64,000 nt of DNA from Physcia stellaris (lineage: Eukaryota; Ascomycota; Lecanoromycetes; Caliciales; Physciaceae). Below the pieces are notes generated by a model that was given only the letters and a program-made list of their open reading frames with translations, was not told where the DNA came from and did not search any database. The stretch is taken from contig JABSSW010000061.1 in the NCBI GenBank assembly GCA_018902385.1, positions 124,001 through 188,000 on the forward strand, written 5' to 3'. Made by a program: the position numbers and the translations under genes. Of this stretch, positions 27,241 through 38,442 are shown in pieces (within the stretch, counting starts at the first letter, position 1; every line of letters begins with the position of its first letter).

Positions 27241-27523
27241 ATTTTTTCATTCAAAATTGTGATCATTTCGAATAATGAAAAAAAATGTTCGTTTCAAATT
27301 CGACAAATCGCTTCGAAACAATAAACAAATAAATTTTTCACAATACATTTCAATCATTTTCACATATTTTTCAGTCATTTTCGAAAACGAAAATTTTATG
27401 AAATATAAATCGTATTCAGAACAATTTGCAAAAAATTCGAAAAACGAAAAATTCAAAAAAAATGATCATGATTCATTCGCATTTTTTTTGTTTAAAATCA
27501 ATTTCGAAATTTTTGCGATCGTG

Positions 27524-27554
<31 letters not shown>

Positions 27555-27591
27555 CGATTTTGACATCATCGCAAACGATTATAATGAAAAT

Positions 27592-27752
27592 TTTTCGTTT
27601 TTATTTTCGTTTTTTCGTTTTTATTTTCGTTTTTTCGTTTCATTTTCGTTTTTTCGTTTTCATTTTCGTTTTTTCGTTTTTATTTTCGATTTTTCGCTTT
27701 CATTTTCGTTTTCTCGTTTTCATTTTCGTTTTTTCGTTTTTATTTTCGTTTT
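27592..27752 (+). repeat. TTTTCGTTTTNATTTTCG simple repeat
   Basis: About 160 bp of alternating TTTTTTCG and TTTTYATTTTCG units, the same type as 14,525-14,655. In one frame it reads as alternating Phe, Arg, His and Val, a purely compositional ORF. Confidence 0.8.
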
Positions 27753-28210
27753 CAAATTCAGAAATTATCGTTTCATTCAAAACGACGATTTTAACGATTT
27801 TGTTTGTTCAACAACGATTGAATCAAATATTTCACGCGTTCAAAAAACTGATCAAACGTATAAAAATCAAATTTCGAATGTTAAATTTCAGCAATAAAAT
27901 TAACATGTAATTTCATGTAACAATATAATCATTCGTTTTGATTATCGTTTCGTTTTATTTTTTTTTTTCGTTTTTTATTTCAACATTTACGAATTTCATT
28001 GCGTGATAGTATCAAACGCACGTTGAATCGTGTCAAAAATATGCGTTTAAAAATCAAAACACGATTAACAATTCAAACACGAAAACGAAAAAAAATGAAT
28101 CGTCGATGAAAATCGAAAACGAAAATCGAAAACGAATTTTTGCGAAATACGATTTCGTCGTAAATTGTGACGTTACGATTCGATTTTTCGATGAAACGAC
28201 AAATTTAAAA

Positions 28211-28500
28211 TTAGATTTTTGAACATTCAATTCGAATCGAGTTCTCGAAACACAAATTTGAAATCATTCAATTCGGAAAATTTCGTTGCAAGAAAAACAC
28301 GAATACTGTCTTCATTTCTTGATATCTATTTGTTCAAAATTACAATATTGTTGAAACATTGTTTTCGAATTTTTCTTTGATTCGATCTTTTCACTTTTGA
28401 AATGAAAACATGACATACATTTTTGAAAAAGAAATGTGTATTTTGTTTATTGATATAATTTTCCGATTCATCTGATCGAAGTCAACTTTTCAAATATTAT
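28211..28500. other. Transition from hypermutated to normal DNA
   Basis: Over about 290 bp the density of CpT, CpC, ApG and GpG rises from near zero to normal. The composition becomes balanced just before 28,501. I see no gene here. The gradient looks like leakage of the mutation process from the repeat into single-copy DNA. Confidence 0.6.
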
Positions 28501-29230
28501 CGGTCTCGCCGTGCAGGTGCTGCAGTCAGGGTTCAGTTGTATGAACCGGCCAATTGGAACTAGCGCCTTGGCACCCGCACACTCACTGTGCTCCCATCTG
28601 CTTGTATCTTAGAAACTACACGCAATCCATGCAGTCATCGCCCATACCTTTCAACAGTCGAGTAATAGGCACGAACACCTAGAAATAAGTTACGGTTTCT
28701 ATTCTAACCTTTCGAAAGTCCTCAAGCCTCTCGAACTCTAATTTCATTGGTGCCTACTACTAATAGAACAGTTGGCCAATTATTGCGCCCTTACAGACCG
28801 GTAGAGTACAATCGTAGGCGTTCGGGGAGGCTGCCATAACTGCATTGGCCCGCTTGGCCGCCCTAATTGCCCTTGTATTATGTAGTCAATGGATTTGACC
28901 TTGACAAGAACCATGCCTGACAGATCAAGCAAATGAATCGCCACACCGATGATGATCTAATCGGAACATTGCTGCATCAACTACCAACAATGGGCCGCCT
29001 GTCAGCGGTGCGTTTGTTGGGATGCATGACGAACCCCTACAAGCCGAGAGCGACCTGCTTATCCTGTTGGGGCGACTCCTCTGTGCTTCTATGCTACATT
29101 CACGACTCCTGACCTCCCTGACTTGGTCTAAGTTCTTGACCACAAAAAATTACTTCAGGTCCCCTTTTACGCTCCTACTATCCTGCCTTGTCCACCATCT
29201 CCTCGGTCGCCGTAGCCTTGAAGTTACAAA
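28501..29230. other. Unassigned region, no supported gene
   Basis: Composition is normal, but no frame above 90 codons gives a recognisable product. It may contain the decayed 5' part of the NACHT remnant that follows. Confidence 0.4.
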
Positions 29231-30440
29231 ATGGAATCAATGCTATCGACAACATTTGACGGAGCGCTTGCACTGAGAAAGGACTACACACCAATTGAAC
29301 CCTCGAGCCTCGATGCTTCACCCGCAGCCGAACCAACGACAGATAGTGGCGTCACCTCCATGAGTCAGTTTCGTGCGGCGGAGATGGACTTCGAGGCTCG
29401 GAATTGGAAAGATGCAAGATATATGTTTCAATACCAGCGGGGTCACAGAGATGAAAGGTTGAGGGGGACTTTTTGTCACGGGAAGAAATTCCCTAGCAGC
29501 AAGAACGGCGCTTGGGAAGAGTAACGATAGGCAAGAGCAAGGAACGTGCCGATGGATATTTGGCTTAAGAGAGTATAGAACTTGGCGAACAGCAGATGAG
29601 AATGGCATTATGTGTATTCTCGGCGTAGGAGGAACGGATAAATCAAGTAAGTAATCTGCATGTACCAATTGTCCCATGCTACATCCCTGATATGAGGAAC
29701 TTGCCACTGCACGGATCAGACAACGATTTATCCTGACTTCTTAGGCACACACTCTTGCTTTCATCTGTGATTGGTCGAGTACAATTGGAGATGACAGATA
29801 CTGGCGGTTTGATCCTGCAGTATTTCATCTACTTTGTTGGAGATGCTGCTACCCGCCTGGCTAGTCGTATCAAAAACCAACTTCTTTGTCGATCATATGC
29901 CCTTCTGATGTCATTAGAGTCTATCGATACACTAAGAAAGGCGAACGAGCTCGTCGCCATACCTAGGCCCGGCAGACGCCAAAGCAGGCTCCAGGGAGAA
30001 GAACGCGGCGACCACTGCCAATGAAGACACTTATCCAGCTTGAGCATCTCTTTCAAAACAGAAAATATAACTATTGATAGATGCATCAGACGAATGCATG
30101 GATCGCAAAGACCAACGCTTCCTGAAGAATCTCAAGAACATGCTCTCCGCATCCAATTACCCTGAATTTGGCTTTCATGTGATCATTTGCAGTCGCCCTG
30201 AAACGGATATAGCGGACTATCTGACCGTCAAAAAAAAAAGCAATCAATGTGGTGGATCAGAATGGTTCGGACATCGTGAGTGCTGTGCGATTGAGTTTGA
30301 ATGCTATCCCTGGAATACCATCTGCAGAGCGAGCGCTCCCTTGCAAAGAAATAGTGGGGAAAGTGAAGGGCCTGTTTCGTGGTGTGGATCCCGCGATCGA
30401 ATTCTTGAAGAAGCCATTGCAAAGGCAGCTTGAGATCTGA
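29231..30440 (+). pseudogene. NACHT-type NTPase remnant
   Basis: From an ATG at 29,231 the start reads as a Ser-rich leader ending near a pre-NACHT segment. After about 29,555 the frame shows a CRWIF...EYRTWR block typical of fungal NACHT proteins and a damaged P-loop, GVGGTDKS (about 29,625-29,648), in which the Walker A Gly before Lys is Asp. A likely intron (GTAAGT near 29,647 to TTCTTAG near 29,743) follows. The Walker B region LIDASDECMDRKDQ is at 30,074-30,115, then the sensor block IICSRPETDI. A frame break occurs in an A10 run near 30,230, after which homology continues in another frame to about 30,430. No repeat domain follows. This is the debris of an NLR-like (NWD) gene. Confidence 0.7.
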
Positions 30441-31380
30441 GATCATCAAAAGAGGTATAACCCCATATTTGCCGGTCTTAGCCAGCATTGGGCTGTTCTG
30501 CAGCCTCTCCTTCTACAAGCGGACCGCCCCCATTTTTGAACCCAATAGGTGGAGATTAAATGAACATTAGATGTGTATCAATGATTTAGATGTTGGTCGT
30601 GGGGGCCAAACCACCTCTCGAAAAGAGCAGCTATCCCAAGGACACGACTCAGCGCAAGTTTCACATCATCGCACAAGGCCTGATTTACCCACCCACAGTA
30701 TGTGCTGGATTGACCAAATGAACAATCGGCAGGGTGTTTTGTGTAATTGAACTTCCAGACCTCGGTACCTGTTTCATGTGCTCCAGCCCTCAGGAACGAT
30801 TGTCCGGCCGAGAATTCTCCGCTTCCCCGTTGCACGTGTCCAGTACGTGCAGTGAGCAGTCAGGATGCATACTTAATTCGCTTATCTTCAGGCACGGTTA
30901 GTGGCGTCGATTCTCATACAGATCGTGGTTAAGCCAACCAAGTTGACCAGGCAGTGTTTGTTTCGGGAGAGTTTGGAGCAGCCGAATCCAGAAACTGCCA
31001 AGACGATCACACAGACAGTGCAGATTCAGAAGAGGCATGCCGCTCCACCGCTGATTGCTGAGATTGCATTACGAGCATTTCAGAACTCATATATGCAACC
31101 TCTTCGTGTAGATCAACCGCCAGATTAAAGTCGCCCAATTCCTAACCCTCATCTACCGAGCACACCGAAAGTTGTTCCTTGTAGACTTTTTGTATTCCTG
31201 CATTCTGACTAAGTGATGGCGAAGGACGCGGTGATGGGATTGGACCTCTTGTATGAACGCGGAGAAGGGCGACAGATCGAGGTAGAGTAAGCACACTTTT
31301 TCCAATTGACTCATGTCGCTATGGTTGGCTTTAACTTCGGTGGCAGGCTGCAAGAACCATAACAATACCTGGAGCGGCTG
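30441..31380. other. Unassigned region between two pseudogenes
   Basis: Overlapping short frames on both strands, none recognisable. A plus-strand frame at 30,901-31,128 and a minus-strand frame at 30,578-30,835 are open but lack family features. The segment may include further decayed NLR sequence. Confidence 0.35.
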
Positions 31381-31389
31381 ACGGATCGT

Positions 31390-32445
31390 GCATGCAACAG
31401 CATCGTATTTGCCCACGGGCTTTTCGGGACCCGCGAAAGACATGGTTAGCGAGGCGCCCACAACAACGAAAGAGAAGTGTTACCACCTTCCTTAAACGAC
31501 ATTTCAGCAATGATGGAAAGCCCTCGGAGCCACAAAAACAAACACCACTGAGCCGTGCGTCCTCGGCTTCTGACATGAGCGAAGCGGAGTCGGCCCTGCG
31601 GGATGGGGGGGAGTACTTGCTCTGGCCGCAGGAATTACTCCCTCGAAAAATCCCAAACTGCCGTATCTTCACATGGGGTTACCCAGTGAAGTTCCGGGAT
31701 ATCGCTCAAGCTTCGTCGGCAACTATGTCCCAACATGCGGCGAGTTTATTGTCCAATCTAGCAGATGCTCGAAACTCCCCAGAAGAGAAGGTTCGACCAT
31801 TGGTCTTTATAATCCATAGGCTGGGAGGGATTGTTGTTAAGCGTGTAAGTATCACCTTGATGTCGAAGCCAAGCAACTTCTTGACTTAACTTGTTTATAG
31901 GCCTTGAATGAATCCAGAAATGAAACTAATTATCTGAGGGAAATACTGCCAGCGACACGTGCCGTAATCTTTTTGGGAACCCCCCACAGAGGGAGCGAGC
32001 AAGTTGAATTGGGTATAGATGTAATGAGACTTTCGAAGGCCATCTCCAAATCCATTGGGAAAAGCTCGAATGACCAAATCCTCCGAGCTTTACGATTCAA
32101 TGCAGAGACACTCGATGATGCGCAGCACTCCTTTCAAGAAACGCTCCAGGAGTACATGTTACTCCAGGTTCGCTCATTTCGTGAAACAATAAATACCTAC
32201 GGAGAAAAGGTACCGTCTGACTACCACCGCGGAAAGATGCAACGCTAAGCTTAGAGTTAGATTGTGGATCGATTTTCTTCGAAGGTCGAGTGCCGCGGAG
32301 AAGTAGTCAGCGACATTCATGCAAATCACACAGACATGACGAAGTTTGCCAACCCATTAGATCAAGGATTCAAAGATATCGTTAGCTATCTAACTCGAAC
32401 CCTTAATGTTATAGCGGAAGAAAAGGCTAGTAAGAGTAAGTAAGC
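31390..32445 (+). pseudogene. SERAC1-like alpha/beta-hydrolase remnant
   Basis: Family landmarks appear in order. An oxyanion-loop strand (SIVFAHGLFG) sits near 31,398-31,430 and is followed one frame away by DPRKTW, so a base is missing near 31,430. WPQELLP with NCRIFTWGY follows (about 31,623-31,681), then the nucleophile elbow, intron 1 (31,845-31,900), ALNES...VIFLGTPHRGSE (31,901-31,998), a second intron (about 32,209-32,282), and HTDMTKFANPLDQGF. The elbow reads IHRLGGIVVK, with codon AGG at 31,818-31,820 where these enzymes have the catalytic Ser of HSLGG. Frameshift plus lost nucleophile argue for a dead gene. Such domains often form the N terminus of fungal NACHT proteins, and the NACHT remnant lies just upstream. 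Confidence 0.72.
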
Positions 32446-34460
32446 TTCGAATACTGTCTTGACGAGAGCGGTATCTGAACCATCTACAGTCGTATCTAAT
32501 AGCGCACCCATGAAGCCCATGAAAATCAACGTCAGCCCAGTGATACAACCAGACAGCTGGCTCCGTTGGGCGGGCGGAGTTTGAATTTGGGCTCCAACCT
32601 GCGCGACTTGGATCTGCTCCATCGGCACGTTTGCACGTTCACTCACGAATTCAGCATATCGAAACGTGTTGAGCTTGTTCCAATATGCACATAGATACAA
32701 TTGGATTTCCCGATATCTCTAATCTTGATACATGGATCTTCTAGCGTAGAAAGTCGTTACATGGCGGGCAACCAAGTAACCGCAACCTTAAGAACATACA
32801 ATAATTTGCTCGAAACGCTTATGCGGACGAAACTGGGATGGTATATTGATTGCAAAACGTACGGATTCTAATCAAGTGATAAAACTACGAGGTTCCTCAC
32901 ATATTGGCCGGTGGGTAAATACCTATTAGCATAAAAGCTCGCCGACATACTGACTAGAATCTCGTCACAATGTGTATTGAACTCTGATGAGCTAGATCAA
33001 CATATATCCCCGCCTTGGAATGACCACTTTCATCGAACTAAAGCACTCTACTTCATAAATCAAGCAATCCACAAGCATTATCTTGCCTCATCCTGGGGTC
33101 CACCAATAGAGATAGGATGGGTTGTTAAACCCAGGAAGCACAGCATTGAATTTTTCGAAACATCCCACCGTCCTGTAAGCTTCGCTACTACGCACAGCCG
33201 TTAGCGCTAGGGACTCTGCTAGAATACTCCTATTGTACCAGAAACCTCGGGGCAAGAGAATATTGATTTTCTTATCAACGTGTTCAAGGTGGTATTTTTG
33301 AGACTCTACTTTTTCCATTTCTCTAGAAAACCAGCTCTTCAATATACTCACTGCAGCAATAGTAATCCCCCTCCCTACAGAAGTAGCTATGAACAAGCTA
33401 TAACAAAGATATGAAAAAGCCGTCAAAAAGTACCGAAAGGGCAAGCAGAAACTCACTTATTCCAGCGAGCGGTTCTTGTATCTGGGTAAGAGCTCAGACA
33501 GAATGATATAAGGATCATGATTCATTCTCGAGGCAGCTAGAAATGAGTATCCTCTCTGCGCTGATACTTACTCGCTAGGCAATGAAGATGTAGTGCTATT
33601 AACCCATTCGCCTACGAAACTTGTTCACGCAACCACCAAACAAAGACAAAAAAACCACTGGAAACCCATCCCATTTACCTTTCCTCTATCCCAACATGAT
33701 AATTAAGCCCATCAAGAGAAACGTACATCTTAACCTCAATCAATCTCAATCTCATCATCATCTCCGCATCTGCTATCCAACTCCTCTCCACTTTCCTATC
33801 TACACACAACTTCGAACCCTCGAACTCTGTGTACTTAGGGGCCCCCAGAGTAAACCTGGCAAAGGGACACGCACAAAACCCTACCACCTTTAATTTTTAA
33901 GGTAAGATCAGATATTTCACATAACAGTCGCAGGGGTAATCTAATGGGGTTGTTGAGAGAAGGTAGGCAATAAAAACCAAAGAATTCCGGCTTTACCAAA
34001 ATGGATACGAAAACAATCTACAGAAGCAAAAACCCTCCATTTTCTGAGGCTCAGTTCTTCTGGTCGATAGCCCAATCACCACTTATTTATCCAACATGGG
34101 AGTATTTCTCCCAGCCTTCTATTATTTCCTACTCTGGAGACTTCTCATTGAGCTTGATAGGGTGATACAAGCTCTGTATCTAAAGCAATGGCTTAGTCAG
34201 GTACAGTATCTGCTTATGTGAGTAGATGGGACAGGTAGAGAGGGGGAAGCATTTCATTGAGGAGAGCAATGAGGTATGTATGTATCATCACGACCGATCT
34301 ATCGCCTGTTTTCTGCGCAGTAGTGCAGCATGGATCCGTGCAGCGGAGATAAAAATTTACTCGCAATCTTCTAAGAGCGATTGAGGATTTTCCAGATCGC
34401 ATATCGGCCAGAAATTTCACGGCTCCTAAATCTCATGGACGGCTCCAGAGAGGAAGCGCT
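32446..34460. other. Unassigned ~2 kb, no supported gene
   Basis: The first ~150 bases may hold a last exon of the hydrolase remnant. Beyond that, short frames (for example 32,977-33,204 plus and 33,088-33,456 minus) overlap each other and show no family signature. Stretches at 33,620-33,900 and 34,000-34,200 are low-complexity or noncoding in appearance. Confidence 0.4.
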
Positions 34461-34775
34461 GCTAATGCCTCTGAAGGCTTCTGTAGAGCATTTGATGATT
34501 GGCCCGGCCAGCGAGCATCGCCTATGCAAAAACTATTCACAACAAAGACTTTGCAGAGCAATAGCATCGTCGGCTAACTCCCTACCTACGCGGCTGGACT
34601 ATGGAGTTGATATGTACATGAAAACGATCTCTCAAAAACGAATGAGCGAAAAATGAGAAACAATAAGGCCAAAAGAGTAAACGATGGTCTGCAATATAAC
34701 GAGCAGATAATTCGAGCGTTTTCTTAGACGATTGAGCATTCATGCGTCTTTCCTACATCAGCATTTCTGTCCAGC
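34461..34775 (+). repeat. Dispersed repeat, copy A
   Basis: A 315-bp segment matching 44,272-44,590 at about three quarters of positions by eye. Shared blocks include GCTAATGCC, GAAGGCTTC, CCAGCGAGCA, CGCCTATGCAA, CTACCTACGCGGC and CTATGGAGTTGATAT, then ATATAACGAGCA. Copy A has T or A at several positions where copy B has C or G in CpC and CpG. No shared open frame spans both, so it is probably a noncoding mobile-element relic. Confidence 0.8.
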
Positions 34776-34869
34776 AGGCCGACTATCCTAGATGAATAAA
34801 CTTTGCTTTGGTATTCAGCGACCGCAACTCCATTTTCACTTATTTTCCCCTTCGGAGATCATCCAAATC

Positions 34870-35295
34870 CTATGACTTTGGTTCGTGCTTGTGTGGAATG
34901 ACCAGATCCACTCGTCGTACTTCCTCAATAGGTATGACTGTTGTTTCCGTTTTGAATTGCGGTACCCTGGTCTTGAGTACGAAGCCCGCGAAACCGCATT
35001 CCATGCTCTTGCCACCGCATGACTGCTTCTGCACCAAGACCAGTTTATTAACGAGGTCAATGCCGCATGGAATCCACATCCCATCAACCTCCATGATCTG
35101 GGGTAGCCCGGGATGATAGTGAGTCTCACAGCCTAGAACCGGCCTATTCGCATCGTAGAAAGTGTAGCTGTATATATCATAGCGCTTTCTTCCCCGGTTT
35201 GCAGATAGGCTACTGTAAGTTCGGAAGAATAGGATTGCGATGCAATAGTAGTACTGAAAGGGCCAGCAATTGACCAAGCCACAGTGACAGAACAT
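34870..35295 (-). CDS. Hypothetical small protein
   Basis: A 141-codon frame from ATG 35,295. The open frame extends further upstream but without another ATG. It ends about 100 bp downstream of the receptor gene on the same strand. The C-terminal two thirds has varied composition, several Cys residues (GCETHYHPG, SCGGKSMECGF) and a Lys/His-rich end. The N-terminal part is aromatic and hydrophobic but not a clean signal peptide. I recognise no family. It could be an independent small gene or a fragment with an unrecognised upstream exon. Confidence 0.4.
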   Translation of the reverse strand: MFCHCGLVNCWPFQYYYCIAILFFRTYSSLSANRGRKRYDIYSYTFYDANRPVLGCETHYHPGLPQIMEVDGMWIPCGIDLVNKLVLVQKQSCGGKSMECGFAGFVLKTRVPQFKTETTVIPIEEVRRVDLVIPHKHEPKS

Positions 35296-35397
35296 TTTTG
35301 GCGCCAATTCGCGCCGAGAACAACCCAGCTTCACGCTGAAAATCGGGTGTGGAAATGGAAGAGCAGGCTTTCAACCGTCTCGTAAGGTATTAGGCCC

Positions 35398-37089
35398 TTA
35401 AGTTTGATGCGACCCATGTGTTGAGTGGGCTCTTGAGTTTGACGGCTCGCTGGCAATCTCATGGCTATGGAATGGGAGGAAAGATTCATCTTGACTCTTC
35501 GTAGCGACACTGGCGTCAGTATCAGTGTTAGACAGGAGGTAAGGTGCTTGAGTCGAGCTGCTTGAGCTATGGTCGGACTGGCGTTTCCACCAGGTCCATC
35601 TGTGTCGAATCGGAGGCAACGTTGGTGGAATATTGCCTGATCTGGGGAGCGCTGGGAGGTGGTGCTTTTCAGACAATTCGGGAGTTGGTTTGGATTTCTC
35701 GGAGAAGTCATGACGTGTGTCCTAGCCTAGATTTAGTGAGAACACTTAGAAAGTTACTCCATACAATCAATGATTACCTCGTGACTGCGGCCATTGCCCA
35801 TGAAGTTTTTTATCCTTTTCTCCCAGACATCAAGAGCTGAATGGCTAACTTCCGAAGCGCTTTGCGGGTCGCCACTGGAGGTATCTGGTGGCGGTGTCCT
35901 ACTCTGGAATACTCGAGCAGCTTCATAGACTCGATTGCCGACCATAGGAGCCTTTCGATACCAGAATACATCGCGCATATTGATACGATAACGCATCTTC
36001 TCAAAGTCCTCGTTCGGATATTGTCGATGCTTTGTCGGCAGGGACGATTTGGTCCTCTTTCGATACGCCCAGAACTGACGGATGGCTGGGGCGCAGGCGA
36101 AGATGATACCGAGCCTTATCTCAAACATGTTGAAGTAGTACGTAGGAACCAGGTTCCCTATCATCTATCAGTAATCGAAAGAGTCACCAGTGGTTTGACT
36201 AGAATCACAAGTAGGGTCCTCGGTGAGGTTCCTTTTGGTGGTGGTTGCTGCCCGGCCAATACTCAGCGCTGCAGTGATCAGGCTGAGACCGAAAAGAGCG
36301 TTCAGTTGTCGTTTAGTTCTCTTTCTCATTTTGACGTCCCATAGTAGAAACAGTGGTATTAAGGCGGTAGCGATGTCGCACACACATGAAAGGGCTGTTC
36401 AAATTAGCATCACAGAAAAAAAATTTAGCGCTAATGCGCTTTCATCAAGATGATTCTTACCAGCGTTAACCTGATTCGTGATGACTATAAAGTCCTTGGA
36501 AAGGCACTTCGAGCCCGGAACGTCTTCCCAATTGGCCTTGAATGGCTTACAAGATACGCCGAATGTGATGCAGGTGTAGGCAGTCGCGAGAAGACTCACG
36601 ATGAAAACCATATAAATCACTCTCTGTTGCCACCTTTTGTAAGACGGAAGGAGTCGAAGGACGAAGAGCATCACTGAGGCCCGGACAAAGAAGTAGCTGA
36701 TGTACACCTGGACGTATCCAATGAATTCCCTGAGTTATGGTCAGAGGACCAAATGAGATGGGGGTGCAAACAGGTCATACCATTTCTGCTCTGCAGCATA
36801 CTGACCTGAAGTCAAGGTGCTTCGATGCTGGGACCATCCGTTCAGAAATGCTTTCAAGTCCCAGACGGCGGCGAGTGTTTCTAGTACCTAGACACGGCAT
36901 TTAGCTCTAGAATCAAGCGTTCCTGAGCGCGACACCTACAAGAGGTATTATTATAAAGAAGTCATCAGACCCAAAGGACCTGGTGAGGAAGCTCCGGGAG
37001 TAAATTCGGAGCGGTACAATCACGAGGGCAAGAAGGGTCAAAGTCCATTGACAGGACACATAGGCTATACCTTTGGTGTTATAAGGCAT
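35398..37089 (-). CDS. Pth11-like seven-helix receptor (rhodopsin-domain family)
   Basis: Six exons join without frame conflict: 37,089-36,940, 36,887-36,802, 36,729-36,461, 36,394-36,209, 36,157-35,778 and 35,721-35,398, giving 464 aa. Introns are 51-72 nt with GT-AG ends. Family features are seven hydrophobic segments, SDDFFIIIP after helix 1, FVLRLLPSYKRW after helix 3, the C-x-P..W loop (CKPFKANW), DIATALIPLFLLW, and DPTW created exactly across intron 4. EIRLGIIFACAPAIRQFW leads into a ~190-residue Ser/Pro-rich cytosolic tail. Pth11-like proteins are fungal plasma-membrane sensors, and some act in host-surface or nutrient sensing upstream of G proteins. The ligand is unknown. The gene appears intact. 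Confidence 0.88.
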
Positions 37090-38442
37090 AGAGCAATCGG
37101 TTCCAGCTCTCTGTGAATCCCTGAAGGAAATGGCTTTTAATTAACGAAGGGGTACGGTTGAAGATACTTTTTTGAATGAGAAGTGCGGATGCTTGAACCA
37201 AACCGGATGACGGTGACGGGGCCTAGATGGGCCTCAAAGCCGAGAATAATCTCGATGGCTTGCAGAAACATTAAGGCGTAGAATCATATTGCGATAGTGC
37301 TCCTTATCTTGTGACACCCACGGCTGACTGGATCGCATGGACGAAAAAAACCCTGAAGAACAATACTGTCAGACTCATGCCTTCGGTACAGCCTTGGAGT
37401 CTCTTCCCGATACTGGAGCCTCGGTAAAAGCCATCCATGACTGGAACGATACAAACCCTTTCTGTACAGAGATGAACATATTCGAGTGAAAACAAATAAG
37501 ATGGTCTAGGATAGAATGCAAGTACTGACCCTTCAGGTAATGGACCATCTAAAAGTACTCGGTGATCAACTAAGCAATGACGATCTGTATCCAACTTGAG
37601 AGCCGAAGGCTTGCCGGAGATAGTCGATGCCACAATATAACCATGCCATTTCCCCGCCGTGATGCTGCGAGGCACTGAGAGTCGATACACACAGACAAGA
37701 AGACAAAGCGAATGGGAATCCAGAGAGCTGCACAATCAAGCGCAAGAGTCGATACCCCTCGCCGTAGACGAGATTTGAAAGGAGGATAAGCAGCGGAAGA
37801 GAATGTGGTGCTTGCTGACCCTGATCGAGCTGACATCACTGGTCAGCAAGAAGCGAGGTGTGCATCGAAGAAACTGTTGTGGTAGAAATGCCGTACAGCC
37901 GCATGAGAGACTGGCATATCAGAGCGCATTTCTCTTATCTCCTCCTGCTTATGATCCATCATCGGGGAGTCGCCTTATTTGCCTTGTTTGCCAAGACAAA
38001 TAGATACTAACTGGATAGGGCTAGACAGAAACAGCCGAGAATGGGAGGTGACTCGAGGAGACAGCCCCTTAAACGAGTCGATACTCTAAGAGCACGCTTA
38101 TGTTAGCTGACCTCATGCCTTGGCGCAATGCCATTTATATTTTCACTCGTACGTACCGAGTTTTAAGTCTTTGTCAACGTAGTACTCCAACTTGCACGCG
38201 TTGATACCAAGGCCCAGGCAGCCTTTGATGCTCGGACGAACCGTAGTTTCGCCCTTATCCCAGGTGGACCAACCAGCACCGTGCAGCTTCCCTACCAAAG
38301 AGATGGCAAGTGCTCAGCAACCTCGACAAAGCTCAAGAAAACATTGATACTACCCTAAAGCCCAACATCAAATAGAAAGGTACAAGTCATTTTGAAGCTC
38401 ACAAACGTTAAGGACTCTGTTTTGCAATATGACGAACAAACG
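37090..38442. other. Intergenic, one possible exon of a small protein
   Basis: No confident gene. On the minus strand about 38,159-38,300, an exon-like stretch preceded by TTTGGTAG reads LHGAGWSTWDKGETT, then KGCLGLGINACKLEYY. It meets a strong donor, GTACGTAC, with a CTAAC branch-like site ~50 nt on. It could be part of a small secreted protein, but I could not find a start exon in frame. Minus-strand frames at 37,304-37,839 are not recognisable. Confidence 0.3.

Larger units (their letters stand above)
20511..28210. other. AT-rich hypermutated repeat DNA without live genes
   Basis: Same composition as the block at 766-14,524: almost no CpC, CpT, ApG or GpG, and Pro/Gly/Trp-free frames on both strands. 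Simple repeats (24,141-24,220, 27,147-27,240 and 27,592-27,752), short direct repeats (24,995-25,110 and 25,169-25,341) and one less mutated patch (25,720-25,935) stand out. A frame at 26,310-26,500 has a run of Cys and His residues but I cannot name it. I infer a further degraded transposon or transposons. Confidence 0.75.

Noticed and set aside
1-28210. Mitochondrial or bacterial origin of the AT-rich sequence
   Set aside because: It contains copia elements with LTRs and the same mutation signature as the nuclear transposon at 57-60 kb, and it grades into nuclear genes.
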